Counted from the first letter of the stretch, positions 40,686 to 50,119 are shown. The stretch is 64,000 nucleotides of DNA from Curtobacterium sp. MCSS17_007 (GCF_003234175.2 NZ_CP126257.1:3162001-3226000), one strand, 5' to 3'. Numbers and translations: made by a program. The notes: generated by a model from the sequence alone, not told the origin.

Positions 40686-43600
40686 ATGGTGCAGCAGGAC
40701 GAGGACACCTCCGTCGAGGCGGTGTTCGACCGGTACGCCGACCGACCGGCGCTCCGACAGCGGGACGGCGAGGCCGTCACCGACACGAGCTTCCGGGAAC
40801 TCCAGGACCGTGCGCGGGCACTCGCGGCGGTGCTCGGCGAGACCGTGTCGCCGGGCGACCGGATCGCGGTGCTCGGTCCGCCGAGCGCCGACGTCGTGAC
40901 GCTCGAGCTCGCGTGCTCGGTGCTCGGCGCGGTGAGCGTGCCGCTGCAGTCCAGCGCGCCCGTCGAGCAGCTCCGCGCGATCGTCGACGAGACGACGCCG
41001 GTGTGGCTGGGCGTCACCGCCGACCAGGCCGCGACCGCCCGGGCGGTCACCGACGCGGCCGCCGCCGAGGTCCGCACCCTCGTGCTCGACACGGACGACG
41101 CGGCAGCGCTGCCGACGCTCGCCGACCTCGTGGCCCGCGGCCGCGACCTGCCGCAGCCGATCCCGTGGCGACCGGCGCCCGACGAGGACCCGCTCGCCCT
41201 GCTGCTCTACACCTCGGGCAGCACCGGGACCCCGAAGGGTGCGATGTACACGCGGTCGATGGTCGAGCGGCTCTGGCACGCACTGCCACCGGACCACCCG
41301 GACGCCGTGACCGTCGGGTACGCCTACCTGCCGCTCAGCCACCTGACCGGTCGCGCGGCGCTGCTCGCCACGCTCGGCCGCGGCGGGACCGTGGCACTGG
41401 CGACCTCGACCGACCTGTCGGCCCTGTTCGAGGACCTCCGGGTCTACGCGCCGACCGAGCTCGTCCTCGTCCCGCGGATCGCCGAGATGGTCCGCCAGGA
41501 GGGTGCCCGCGAGGAGCAGCGCCGGCTCGCGGCGGGAGCCGTCGGAGCGGCGGGAGCCGGGGGAACGGCCGGCGCCACCGACGCAGCGGCCGTGCGTGCA
41601 CAGGTGCAGGACGACCTCCGGACGCGTGCCTTCGGCGGCCGCGTCGGGCAGGCCGTCTGCGCCAGCGCACCGCTCACGCCCGAGCTCCGCACGTACCTCG
41701 AGGAGTGCCTCGGCGTCCCACTGCACGACCTGTACGGCTCGACCGAGGCGGGCAGCATCCTGCGCGACGGCGTGGTGCAGCAGCCGCCGGTCACCGAGCA
41801 CAAGATCGTCGACGTCCCCGAGCTCGGGTACCGCACCACCGACCGACCGCACCCGCGCGGCGAGTTGCTCGTGCGGAGCACCGCGGTGATCCCCGGGTAC
41901 TTCCGTCGCCCGGACGTCACCGCCGCGGTGTTCGACGAGGACGGGTTCTACCGGACCGGCGACGTGATGGCGCAGACCGGTCCGGACACGTACGAGTACC
42001 TCGACCGCCGGAACAACGTCATCAAGCTCTCGCAGGGCGAGTTCGTCGCGGTGTCGGCCCTCGAGGCGACCTACGGTGGGACGCCGGAGGTCCGGCAGAT
42101 CGCCCTGCACGGGGACAGCCGGCACGCGTTCCTCGTCGCCGTCGTCGTGCCCGCCGACCCGCAGGCCACCGAGGGCGACCTGCTCGCCGCCCTGCAGCGC
42201 ACCGCCCGCGCGCACGACCTCGCCCCGTACGAGGTGCCGCGGGCACTCGTCGTCGAGCCGGACCCCTTCACGGTCGACAACGGCATGCTCTCCGACGCCC
42301 GGAAGCTCCTCCGTCCCCGGGTCACCGCCCGCTACGGGGACCGGTTCGCCGCGCTCTACGACGCCGTCGCCGAGCAGCAGAGCGGCACGCTCGTCGCGAC
42401 GCTGCGCGAGCACGTCGGCGACGAACCGACCGTCGACACCGTCGTCCGTGCCGCCCGTGACCTGCTCGGAGCCGAGGTCAGCACCGAGGCCGCATCGGCC
42501 GCCCGGTTCTCGGACCTCGGCGGTGACTCCCTGTCGGCCCTGACCTTCTCCGGGGTCCTCGAGGACGTGTTCGAGACCGAGGTGCCCGTCGGCGTCATCA
42601 CCGACCCGACGAACGACCTCGCCGCGGTGGCCGCGTACGTCGAGCGCTCGGCCGCCGACGACCGCCCGACCGTCGCCCGCGTGCACGGCGCCGACCCGAC
42701 GGTGCTGCGGGCGTCGGACCTGCGCGTCGACCGCCTGCTCGGTACGGTCCCCGAGTCCGTCGCACGCGCATCCCGCGCCGCCGCGGACAGGCCCCGCACC
42801 GTCCTGCTCACCGGCGCGAACGGCTACCTCGGCCGCTTCACCGCGATGGACTGGCTCGAGCGGCTCGCACCGGTGGGCGGCACGCTCGTCTGCGTCGTGC
42901 GTGGGTCGGACGACGCCGCTGCCCGTCGTCGACTGGACGCCGCGTTCGCGGCCGACCCGGCGTTCGCCGACCGGTTCGCCGAGCTCTCGGGGTCGCTCGA
43001 GGTACTCGCCGGCGACGTCAGCGAGCACCTGCTCGGCCTCGAGGGACCGCGGTGGGAGGACCTCGCCGCACGAGTGGACCTCGTCGCGCACGCCGCCGCC
43101 CTGGTGAACCACGTCCTGCCGTACACCGCGCTCTTCGGGCCGAACGTCGTCGGGACCGCCGAGGTCGTCCGGCTCGCGATCGCCGCCGGGAGCGTCCCTG
43201 TCACCTTCGTGTCGAGCGTCGCAGTCGCCGGCGGAGCCCGTCCGAGTGCGACCGAGGACGTCGCCCCCGGTGCCCCCACAGCACTCGACGAGCAGGCGGA
43301 CGTCCGGACGACCATCCCCGAGTGGACGGTCGCCGACGAGTACGCGAACGGGTACGGCGCGAGCAAGTGGGCCAGCGAGGTGCTGCTCCGCGAGGCCCAC
43401 GAACAGCACGGGGTCCCGGTCGCGGTGTTCCGCTCCGACATGGTCCTGGCGCACCCGCGTTGGCGCGGCCAGGTGAACCTGCCCGACGTGTTCACCCGCC
43501 TGGTCTGGAGCGTGCTCGCCACCGGGTTGGCGCCCGTGTCCTTCGTGCAGCGGACCGAGGACGGTCGGGTCCAGCGCTCGCACTACGACGGTCTGCCCGC

Positions 43601-44036
43601 CGACTTCACCGCCGCGGCGATCGATGCGATCGGCGCGTCGGTGATCGACGGCCACCGGACGTTCAACGTCGTCAACCCGCACGACGACGGCGTCTCGCTC
43701 GACACCTTCGTCGACTGGCTGGTCGAGGACGGGCACGCGATCGAGCGCGTCGAGGACCACGCCGAGTGGGTCGACCGGTTCCGGTCGGCGCTCGAGGCGA
43801 TGCCGGACGAGGACCGCGCACGCTCGGTGCTGCCACTGCTGCACGCCTTCGCGGTTCCGGAGGCCCCGCACGCCGGGTCCGCGATCCCCGCCGACGCGTT
43901 CTCGACGGCCGTGCGGGCGGTGCGCCCGCTGGGGTCGCCGGACGTCCCGTCGCTCGACCACGCACTCATCACCAAGGTGGCGGACGACCTGGCGTTCCTC
44001 GGTCTGCTCGGCCCGGCCGCGTCGCCCACGCGCTGA
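40686..44036 (+). CDS. car: carboxylic acid reductase (A-PCP-R)
   Basis: 1116 aa, slightly short of the usual 1150-1180. The adenylation domain (1-about 590) has L-L-L-Y-T-S-G-S-T-G-T-P-K-G and Y-R-T-G-D-V; the carrier domain has F-S-D-L-G-G-D-S-L-S-A-L with the pantetheinyl Ser near residue 617; the reductase domain begins T-G-A-N-G-Y-L-G-R-F near 709 with a later Y-G-A-S-K-W-A-S-E. It reduces carboxylic acids to aldehydes with ATP and NADPH. An Ala/Gly-rich loop near residues 285-300 is an insertion. The PPTase 46 bp upstream would activate it. ATG 40686 has AAAGGAA. Confidence 0.92.
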   Translation: MVQQDEDTSVEAVFDRYADRPALRQRDGEAVTDTSFRELQDRARALAAVLGETVSPGDRIAVLGPPSADVVTLELACSVLGAVSVPLQSSAPVEQLRAIVDETTPVWLGVTADQAATARAVTDAAAAEVRTLVLDTDDAAALPTLADLVARGRDLPQPIPWRPAPDEDPLALLLYTSGSTGTPKGAMYTRSMVERLWHALPPDHPDAVTVGYAYLPLSHLTGRAALLATLGRGGTVALATSTDLSALFEDLRVYAPTELVLVPRIAEMVRQEGAREEQRRLAAGAVGAAGAGGTAGATDAAAVRAQVQDDLRTRAFGGRVGQAVCASAPLTPELRTYLEECLGVPLHDLYGSTEAGSILRDGVVQQPPVTEHKIVDVPELGYRTTDRPHPRGELLVRSTAVIPGYFRRPDVTAAVFDEDGFYRTGDVMAQTGPDTYEYLDRRNNVIKLSQGEFVAVSALEATYGGTPEVRQIALHGDSRHAFLVAVVVPADPQATEGDLLAALQRTARAHDLAPYEVPRALVVEPDPFTVDNGMLSDARKLLRPRVTARYGDRFAALYDAVAEQQSGTLVATLREHVGDEPTVDTVVRAARDLLGAEVSTEAASAARFSDLGGDSLSALTFSGVLEDVFETEVPVGVITDPTNDLAAVAAYVERSAADDRPTVARVHGADPTVLRASDLRVDRLLGTVPESVARASRAAADRPRTVLLTGANGYLGRFTAMDWLERLAPVGGTLVCVVRGSDDAAARRRLDAAFAADPAFADRFAELSGSLEVLAGDVSEHLLGLEGPRWEDLAARVDLVAHAAALVNHVLPYTALFGPNVVGTAEVVRLAIAAGSVPVTFVSSVAVAGGARPSATEDVAPGAPTALDEQADVRTTIPEWTVADEYANGYGASKWASEVLLREAHEQHGVPVAVFRSDMVLAHPRWRGQVNLPDVFTRLVWSVLATGLAPVSFVQRTEDGRVQRSHYDGLPADFTAAAIDAIGASVIDGHRTFNVVNPHDDGVSLDTFVDWLVEDGHAIERVEDHAEWVDRFRSALEAMPDEDRARSVLPLLHAFAVPEAPHAGSAIPADAFSTAVRAVRPLGSPDVPSLDHALITKVADDLAFLGLLGPAASPTR

Positions 44037-44041
44037 GCACC

Positions 44042-44084
44042 GGACGGGAGGCTCGGTGCCGGTCCGGCACCGCGCCTCCCGTCC
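44042..44084 (+). terminator. hairpin terminator after car, 19-bp arms
   Basis: GGACGGGAGGCTCGGTGCC (44042-44060) pairs with 44066-44084 with one mismatch and a 5-nt loop, starting 5 bp after the car stop. Same core sequence as the 59593 hairpin. Confidence 0.75.
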
Positions 44085-44180
44085 GTCACCCGCTCACGCC
44101 GGACGCCCCTGCCGGACCCGCCCCGACGGGCACCGGCAGGGCCTGTCTGCGCCGGGTGCGCTGCTGGCAGGATCGAGCGC

Positions 44181-45119
44181 GTGAAGACACTGGAGTTGCC
44201 ACAGACCGACCTCACCGCGTCCGACGTCGTCGTCGGCCTCATGCGGATCAACGACATGAGCGACGAGGACATCCGCGAGCTCTACGCCGCATCACGCGAC
44301 GCGGGCGTCACGATGTTCGACCACGCCGCCGTGTACGGCGTCTGGCACGGGTGCGAGCAGCGGTTCGGTTCTGCCGTCACCCTGTCGCCGTCCGAGCGCG
44401 CCGAGATCCAGCTGCAGACCAAGGTCGGCATCCGCCCGACGCCGCACGGCGCGTACTTCGACTTCTCGTACGACCACATCATCGAGTCCGTGCACGAGTC
44501 CCTCGAGGCGCTGCGGACCGACTACGTGGACGTGCTGCTCCTGCACCGGCCCGACGCCCTCGTGGAACCCGAGGAGGTCGCCCGGGCGTTCGACGAGCTG
44601 CACGCCGCAGGGAAGGTGCACCACTTCGGGGTCTCGAACCACACCCCCGGTCAGGTCGAGCTGCTCAAGAAGTCGGTGCGGCAGCCGCTCGCCTTCAACC
44701 AGGTGCAGCTGAGCATCACCCACGCCAACGTCATCACCCAGGGACTGACGGCGAACATGGCCGGACTCGACCAGTCGATCGACCGCGACAACGACATCCT
44801 CAACCACGCGCGTCTGAACGACGTGACGCTGCAGGCCTGGTCCCCGTTCCAGAAGGGCTTCTTCGACGGCGTCTTCCTCGGCGACCGCGAGCAGTACGCC
44901 GAGCTGAACGACGTGCTCGAGGAGCTCGCATCGGCGCACGGCGTCACCCCGACGGGCATCGCCGTCGCCTGGATCACCCGGCACCCCGCGCACTTCCAGG
45001 TCGTCCTGGGCACGACCAACCCGCAGCGCGTGCGGGACTCGGCCGCCGGGTCCGACGTCGAGCTCTCGCGCGAGGAGTGGTACCGCGTCCTGACCGCGGC
45101 GGGGCACACCGTCCCCTGA
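44181..45119 (+). CDS. aldo/keto reductase, YdhF-like
   Basis: 312 aa TIM-barrel NADPH reductase. The tetrad is readable: Asp in F-D-H-A-A-V-Y, Tyr of that motif, Lys in L-Q-T-K-V-G, and the His in V-L-L-L-H-R-P. The cofactor region A-W-S-P-F-Q-K-G and V-L-G-T-T-N-P-Q-R follow in the C-terminal half. Family members reduce aldehydes and ketones; directly after a reductase that yields aldehydes, it might take them to alcohols, an inference. GTG 44181 lies 7 nt behind CAGGAT. Confidence 0.88.
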   Translation: MKTLELPQTDLTASDVVVGLMRINDMSDEDIRELYAASRDAGVTMFDHAAVYGVWHGCEQRFGSAVTLSPSERAEIQLQTKVGIRPTPHGAYFDFSYDHIIESVHESLEALRTDYVDVLLLHRPDALVEPEEVARAFDELHAAGKVHHFGVSNHTPGQVELLKKSVRQPLAFNQVQLSITHANVITQGLTANMAGLDQSIDRDNDILNHARLNDVTLQAWSPFQKGFFDGVFLGDREQYAELNDVLEELASAHGVTPTGIAVAWITRHPAHFQVVLGTTNPQRVRDSAAGSDVELSREEWYRVLTAAGHTVP

Positions 45120-45146
45120 CCGCGGACGGAGCAGCCGAGGGGACCG

Positions 45147-45174
45147 GCCCCCGCCCGCCCCGGCGGGCGGGGGC
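45147..45174 (+). terminator. GC-rich hairpin terminator after the aldo/keto reductase
   Basis: GCCCCCGCCCGCC (45147-45159) pairs perfectly with GGCGGGCGGGGGC (45162-45174) around 2 nt. It lies between two convergent genes; the stop of the small gene on the other strand is inside its 3' edge. Confidence 0.7.
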
Positions 45175-45374
45175 TACTCGGCGGTCGGGGCGCTCGGCAC
45201 GTGGACGTCGACGGGCGATACCCGGGTCGGGTCCGACGAGGCACCTCCGACCACGTCGAACGAGATGCCGAGCTCGGCGGCGGTCTCCTCGTCGAGCGCG
45301 AGCCCGTCCTCGCTGACCTGGTCCTCTGGGATGGCGCGACCCTTCGACGGGTCCCACGCGTTCGCGAACGACAT
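45174..45374 (-). CDS. hypothetical protein, 66 aa
   Basis: Small soluble protein opening M-S-F-A-N-A-W-D-P-S-K-G-R-A with an acidic middle (E-D-Q-V-S-E-D-G-L-A-L-D-E-E) and a Pro/Val-rich end. No family recognised. ATG 45374 is chosen because CATGCT lies 7 nt upstream, the leaderless spacing of this window; an ATG 12 nt earlier has no such signal. Confidence 0.6.
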   Translation of the reverse strand: MSFANAWDPSKGRAIPEDQVSEDGLALDEETAAELGISFDVVGGASSDPTRVSPVDVHVPSAPTAE

Positions 45375-45431
45375 GCGCACGAGCATGCCGCCCGCGGCTG
45401 GCAGCCCGGTGTCAGCCGTCGGTGGTCAGCG

Positions 45432-45662
45432 TCAGAGGTCGTCGGGGTGCAGACGGTCGCCCGCCTGCGGTCGGCGGAAGACGGGGCCGCCGCCCGCCTC
45501 GTCCTCGTCCTCGTGGGAGACCGGCGAGGTGCTCGGGTCGACCGAGTCGGGGCCGACGTCGGCGCCGCGGTCCTCCTCGATCTCGACCTCGGTCTCGTCG
45601 CTCCCGTCCACGGGGACGTCGGCGCCGGACTGCTGGGGATCGAACGGTGTGCTCATCGACAT
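45432..45662 (-). CDS. hypothetical acidic protein, 76 aa
   Basis: Very acidic and probably disordered: stretches such as D-E-T-E-V-E-I-E-E-D and S-H-E-D-E-D-E-A, ending P-V-F-R-R-P-Q-A-G-D-R-L-H-P-D-D-L. No domain. CACGCT stands 6 nt before ATG 45662, a possible leaderless promoter. Similar short acidic proteins of unknown role are common in this family of bacteria. Confidence 0.6.
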   Translation of the reverse strand: MSMSTPFDPQQSGADVPVDGSDETEVEIEEDRGADVGPDSVDPSTSPVSHEDEDEAGGGPVFRRPQAGDRLHPDDL

Positions 45663-45709
45663 GACCCGAGCGTGCTCCCGTCGGGTGAACGCGCGGTCAA
45701 CGCTGTCCG

Positions 45710-47416
45710 TCAGCCGCGACCGGGGCCCTTCGCCGGTCCTTCCGTCAGGGAACCGACCGTGGTGTCGACCGTCGTGTCCGTTGTGCCGGCTCCCTTGCCC
45801 TTGCCGCTGTTGCTGCCGGGACCGTTGCCGTTGCCGTTGCCGTTGCCGCCCTGGGGCGCCTCGACCGGGTTCGAGGCGGGCCCGCCCGGCTGGGGTCCGA
45901 CGCTCGGATCGTCGGCGGGCTGGCTCGGCTCCTCCGCGGGCTGGCTCGGCTCCTGCGCCGGCTCGCTCGGCTGCTGCTCCTGGCTCGGCTCCTGCGCGGG
46001 CTCGCTGGGCTCCTCCGCGGGCTCGCTCGGCTGCTGCTCCGTCTCGCCGGACTGCTCGTCGGTCGGGGTGGACGGTTCGCTCGTCCCGGTCGGCGCCGGC
46101 GTCTCGTCGCCGCGGTCCAGGGCGAACAGCGCGACACCGATCCCGGCGAGGACGAGGAGTGCGACGACCACCGCCGCGATGATCGGCCCGCGACGGCGCT
46201 TCGACTCGTCGGTGTCCGCTCCGGCTCGGCCGGCACCGCCCGCGCCGCGTGCTGCGGCGCCACCCGCCGCAGCCCCGCCGATGGCGGCGCCACCACCGGC
46301 AGCGGCCCCCGCGGCTCCGCCGCCACGCTGCGCGCCGAGGACCGTCGTCGCGACGTCGTCCTGCCCGCCCGACCCTGCACCGGGCTGGGCGAACGGGGCG
46401 GTCCGGTCGTACGCACGCGTCGCGGCGTCCGCGCCGTCGTCGGAGTCCGCTGCCGTCGGCATCGCCTGGGTCGCCTGGTCGGCGTGGGCCGCGTCGGGTC
46501 CGCCGGCACCGAGCGCCGCACCCGCGACACCGGCCGCCGCACCCGCGGCACCACCCGCCGCGCGGGTCAGCGAGCCCGGGCTGCCGGGCAGCAGCTGCGT
46601 CGCGGGGGCGGTGCCGTCACGTTCGAGCGCACGGAGGCGTCGCGCGGCCTCGGCAGCCGTCGGCCGCTCGCCCGGGTCCTGCGCGGTCATGACGTGCAGG
46701 AGCGTCCGCCACGCGGTGGGCAGGTGCTGGTCGATCTCGGGGTCCCGCGTGAGCCGTGCCGTGGCGGACTCGACGGCGCTGCCGGGGAACGGTCGCTCGC
46801 CGGTCAGGCACTGCAGCAGCACGAGCCCGAGGGCGTAGACGTCCGCCTGGCCGGTGACCTCGCGGCCGAGGACCTGTTCCGGGGAGATGTAGGCGGCGGT
46901 GCCGATGACGGTGCCGGTACCGGTCACGCGCGCGGCGTCACGCAGCAGGGCGATGCCGAAGTCGGCGAGCTTGACGTGTTCGCCGTCGCTCTCGAGCAGC
47001 ACGTTCGCCGGCTTCACGTCGCGGTGCACGATGCCCTGCGCGTGCACGGCCGCGAGCCCCTCGGCCACCTGGGCACCGACGCGCGCGGTCGTGGTGGTGT
47101 CGAGCGGTCCCTCGCGCAGGCGGGTGTCGAGGTCGCTGCCCGGCACGAGTTCCATGACGAGGTACGAATCACCGTCGACGTCGTCGAGCGCGGCGTCGTA
47201 CAGGGTCACGAGCGACGGGCTGCGGAGCGCGGCGAGGGTGTGGATCTCGGCCTCTGCCCGGGCGCGCTCGCCGTTGTCGACGGCGCCGATCCGGAAGACC
47301 TTGACGGCGACCTCGCGGCCGAGCTGCTCGTCGACGGCGCGGTAGACCGATGCCATGCCACCGTGTCCGAGCGTGCCGGTGACGCGGTACCTGCCGCCGA
47401 AGACCCGATCTGCCAT
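45710..47416 (-). CDS. membrane Ser/Thr protein kinase
   Basis: 568 aa. Kinase domain at residues 8-270: glycine loop G-H-G-G-M-A-S-V-Y, A-V-K-V-F (ATP Lys), catalytic H-R-D-V-K-P-A-N, D-F-G-I-A metal loop, and Y-I-S-P-E-Q. A linker rich in Ala/Gly leads to one membrane helix (I-I-A-A-V-V-V-A-L-L-V near residue 420). Outside are P-S-E-P-A-x-E repeats and a Gly/Asn tail, with no PASTA domain. Hanks-type kinases of this form regulate division or wall synthesis; the target is unknown. ATG 47416 is 7 nt behind TAGGTT. Confidence 0.88.
   Translation of the reverse strand: MADRVFGGRYRVTGTLGHGGMASVYRAVDEQLGREVAVKVFRIGAVDNGERARAEAEIHTLAALRSPSLVTLYDAALDDVDGDSYLVMELVPGSDLDTRLREGPLDTTTTARVGAQVAEGLAAVHAQGIVHRDVKPANVLLESDGEHVKLADFGIALLRDAARVTGTGTVIGTAAYISPEQVLGREVTGQADVYALGLVLLQCLTGERPFPGSAVESATARLTRDPEIDQHLPTAWRTLLHVMTAQDPGERPTAAEAARRLRALERDGTAPATQLLPGSPGSLTRAAGGAAGAAAGVAGAALGAGGPDAAHADQATQAMPTAADSDDGADAATRAYDRTAPFAQPGAGSGGQDDVATTVLGAQRGGGAAGAAAGGGAAIGGAAAGGAAARGAGGAGRAGADTDESKRRRGPIIAAVVVALLVLAGIGVALFALDRGDETPAPTGTSEPSTPTDEQSGETEQQPSEPAEEPSEPAQEPSQEQQPSEPAQEPSQPAEEPSQPADDPSVGPQPGGPASNPVEAPQGGNGNGNGNGPGSNSGKGKGAGTTDTTVDTTVGSLTEGPAKGPGRG
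45905..46045 (-). repeat. Pro/Ser/Glu repeat tract in the kinase outer tail
   Basis: Near-tandem units of P-S-E-P-A-E-E / P-S-Q-P-A-E-E type (about seven) at DNA period 21 with two longer spacers. Likely an extended, wall-spanning stalk; expected to vary in copy number. Confidence 0.75.
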
Positions 47417-47423
47417 GCCGGTG

Positions 47424-47429
47424 AACCTA
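47424..47429 (-). promoter_or_regulatory. -10 box of leaderless promoter, Ser/Thr kinase
   Basis: TAGGTT (minus strand) ends 7 nt before ATG 47416, choosing this start over a longer frame. Confidence 0.55.
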
Positions 47430-48311
47430 CCGTGACGACCTGACCGGGCGTGCCGGGTCGGCACCGCGACGGACCGGTTCGGCGCCGCGGTGCAGCGCCG
47501 TCAGGTAGAGCCGGTGCGCCGTGACCACGAGCGCGAGCCACGCCAGTCCGAGGGCCCACGCGGCGAGCACGTCGGTCGTCCAGTGGTGCCCGAGGAACAC
47601 CCGCGAGACGCCGATCGACAGCACGAACAGCGTGCCGACCACGATCGTCCAGACCCGGGTGACGGTGCCCGACTGGCGGAGGATGAGCAGGTAGACGATG
47701 GTGCCGACGACCACGGTGGCGTTGAGCGTGTGACCGGACGGGAACGACGGCGAGTGCTCGTACGGCAGCACCGCGTCGGACAGCGGCGGACGGGCCCGTC
47801 CGATCAGGTCCTTGCCGGCGATCGTCATGAGCAGCGATCCGCCGCTCGCGGCGACGAGCAGCACGAGCGGCGTCCAGGCGCGACGCTGCACCGTGAAGCC
47901 GATCAGGAAGCAGACGGCGACGATCGGCATCCCGATCGTGCCGGCGATGTCGGTCCACCAGGTGACCGCCCGGTCGGCGAATGGTGAGCGCAGGGTGAGC
48001 ATCCAGTCCAGGACGGGGCGGTCGAGCACGGCGACGTCGTCGGACGCCCGCACGGCGTCGTACACCTCGGACGCCGCCCAGGTCGCGGTCGCGGCGATCC
48101 CGACGCCGACGAGCAGGGTCAGGACGAGCAGCGGGAGCGCACCGTAGCGCCGGCCCAGCGCCGCCCAGCCCTCGGCGACCGTGTGGCCGGCCCGTGACCG
48201 CCACGAGGTGAGGTCGAGGTCACCGACGTGGCGGTCCTCCGCCACCGCCGACCGTTCAGCGCGGTCGACCCGCTCGGCCGCCGCGGGCTCCTCGTCGTGG
48301 TGTCGCTCCAT
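47427..48311 (-). CDS. PAP2-family phosphatase
   Basis: 294 aa with about 6 membrane helices. The three active-site motifs are intact: K-D-L-I-G-R-A-R-P near residue 167, P-S-G-H near 192 and S-R-V-F-L-G-H-H-W-T-T-D near 242. Such enzymes cleave phosphate from lipid phosphates or undecaprenyl pyrophosphate at the membrane face. The first 55 residues are charged and cytosolic. The kinase promoter box touches this gene's stop, so the kinase transcript starts at its 3' end. CAGGGT is 6 nt before ATG 48311. Confidence 0.88.
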   Translation of the reverse strand: MERHHDEEPAAAERVDRAERSAVAEDRHVGDLDLTSWRSRAGHTVAEGWAALGRRYGALPLLVLTLLVGVGIAATATWAASEVYDAVRASDDVAVLDRPVLDWMLTLRSPFADRAVTWWTDIAGTIGMPIVAVCFLIGFTVQRRAWTPLVLLVAASGGSLLMTIAGKDLIGRARPPLSDAVLPYEHSPSFPSGHTLNATVVVGTIVYLLILRQSGTVTRVWTIVVGTLFVLSIGVSRVFLGHHWTTDVLAAWALGLAWLALVVTAHRLYLTALHRGAEPVRRGADPARPVRSSR

Positions 48312-48363
48312 CGACCCACCCTGCCCGGTCGACGCTGCGAGCGCCCGGACCGTGCGGACGGGC

Positions 48364-50049
48364 TCAGTCCTTCGCGGCCCCGTAGTCGTGCACCGTGGAC
48401 ACGGTCAGCGGGAACACCACGGGGAAGTCGCGGAACAGCAGCCGTCCGGCGTCGGCCGCCGCCGCCCGCACCTGCTCGGCGACGAACGCCGCGTGCTCCA
48501 CCGGCGTGTGCACCACGATCTCGTCGTGCACGAAGAACACCAGGTGCGGTCCGTCCGTCACCGGCCCGGGGAACCGTGCGGCCAGCCGCGTGCGCAGCGA
48601 CCCCATCCACGCCAGCGCCCACTCGGCGGCCGTCCCCTGGACGACGAAGTTCCGCGTGAAGCGTCCCCAGCTCCGGGCCTGCGCCTCGACCGCCCGCTGC
48701 TGCGCCGGGGTGCCGTCCACCGACCACGCGCGGTTGCGGGCGGCGGACCAGGTCTCGTCGGGGACCGGCGACGTCCGCCCGAGCAGGGTCGTGACGGGTT
48801 CCCCGCGCTCCCCCGCACGAGCGGCGCGGTCGACCAGCCCGAGCGCCGCCGGGAACGCCCGTGCCAGGCGTGGCACGAGCCGCCCGGCGTCACCCTGCGT
48901 GGCGCCGTACATCGCGCCGAGCATCGCGCCCTTCGCCTGCTGCCGGGTCTCCACGGCGCCGGAGGCCACCACGCCGTCGTACAGGTCGCGCCCGTCGCCC
49001 GCGGTGGCCATCGCCCGGTCCCCCGCCATCGCGGCGAGGACCCGCGGTTCGAGCTGCGCCGCGTCCGCCACCACGAAGGCCCACCCGTCGTCGGCGACCA
49101 CCGCACTGCGGACCGTCTTCGGCAGCTGCATGGCACCGCCGCCGTCGGCCGCCCACCGCCCGGTCACGACGCCACCGACGACGTACTTCGGGTGGAACCG
49201 CCCGTCCTGCACCCACTCGTCGAGCCAGGCCCAACCGTTCGCGGTGAGCAGCCGGGAGCGCTGCTTGTACTCGAGGAGCGGGGCGATGACGGGGTGCTCG
49301 ATCTCCCGCAGCTCCCACTTGCGTGTCGACGACACCATGAGTCCGGCTGCTCGGAGCGACCGCAGGACGTCGGCGGGCGAGTCCGGGTTGAGCCCGGGGT
49401 CGCCGAGGTGTGCGCGGATCTCCACGGCGAGCTCCTCGAGCCGGCGGGGTCGGACCCCGGCCGGGACGCGCGGGCCGAGGGCCTCCTCGAGCAACCGCTC
49501 GTGCACGTCCGCGCGCCAGGGCAGCCCGGCGTGCAGGATCTCGGCGGCGACGAGTGCTCCCGCGGACTCCGCGGTCGTCAGCAGGCGCAGCGCCCCCGGC
49601 GTCGTCGAGGTGGCGATCGCGTCGAGCTGTCGGCGGAACTCCTCGACGGGGTCGGCGACGTCGTCGACGGGCGCGACGGCGAACAGTGCGTCGTCGAACA
49701 GCCGGGCCTGCGTCGGTCGGGTGGGGCGGGCCTCCTGGCCGGGTCCGTCCCAGGCGTCCGGCGGGGCGGCGGCGAGCGCCGAACCTCGGCTGGCGAGCGC
49801 CCCGCGCAGGATGCGGCGGCAGAGCCGCAGGTCGGTGCAGCGGCCGACGCGGCCACCGGCCGCGAGGACGGCCGGGTACCACCGGGCGGTGTCGTCCCAC
49901 ACCCAGCGCACGTCCGGTCCATCGTGCGCGGCGACGAAGGCCGGGAGGCGCGGCTCGTCCAGGCGGGTCGGGTCGCCCAGCGGCTCCCCCGCGTCGGTCA
50001 GGGGCGTCGCGGTGACGCCGCCGTCGACGCGGTGGAGGACGAGGTGCAC
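48364..50049 (-). CDS. stand-alone family-A DNA polymerase (PolA-like)
   Basis: 561 aa, the short actinobacterial 'bifunctional 3'-5' exonuclease/DNA polymerase' type, without the 5'-3' nuclease of full PolA. Polymerase motif A is D-A-A-Q-L-E-P-R near residue 325, motif B R-Q-Q-A-K-G-A-M-L-G-A-M-Y-G near 370 and motif C V-H-D-E-I near 520, so both metal Asp residues are kept. The N-terminal 180 residues lack an evident D-x-E exonuclease site. Probably a repair polymerase; role not established. CATGAT lies 6 nt before GTG 50049. Confidence 0.85.
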   Translation of the reverse strand: MHLVLHRVDGGVTATPLTDAGEPLGDPTRLDEPRLPAFVAAHDGPDVRWVWDDTARWYPAVLAAGGRVGRCTDLRLCRRILRGALASRGSALAAAPPDAWDGPGQEARPTRPTQARLFDDALFAVAPVDDVADPVEEFRRQLDAIATSTTPGALRLLTTAESAGALVAAEILHAGLPWRADVHERLLEEALGPRVPAGVRPRRLEELAVEIRAHLGDPGLNPDSPADVLRSLRAAGLMVSSTRKWELREIEHPVIAPLLEYKQRSRLLTANGWAWLDEWVQDGRFHPKYVVGGVVTGRWAADGGGAMQLPKTVRSAVVADDGWAFVVADAAQLEPRVLAAMAGDRAMATAGDGRDLYDGVVASGAVETRQQAKGAMLGAMYGATQGDAGRLVPRLARAFPAALGLVDRAARAGERGEPVTTLLGRTSPVPDETWSAARNRAWSVDGTPAQQRAVEAQARSWGRFTRNFVVQGTAAEWALAWMGSLRTRLAARFPGPVTDGPHLVFFVHDEIVVHTPVEHAAFVAEQVRAAAADAGRLLFRDFPVVFPLTVSTVHDYGAAKD

Positions 50050-50119
50050 CCGACGATCATGCCGTGCACCACCGTCGGCGGGGCCACGGCCGGTGCGTGA
50101 CGCGTCACCCGTGTTCGAC

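Noticed and set aside
40569..43961. An 1130-codon minus-strand frame across the carboxylic acid reductase
   Set aside because: It mirrors a clear three-domain reductase and shows no protein family features.
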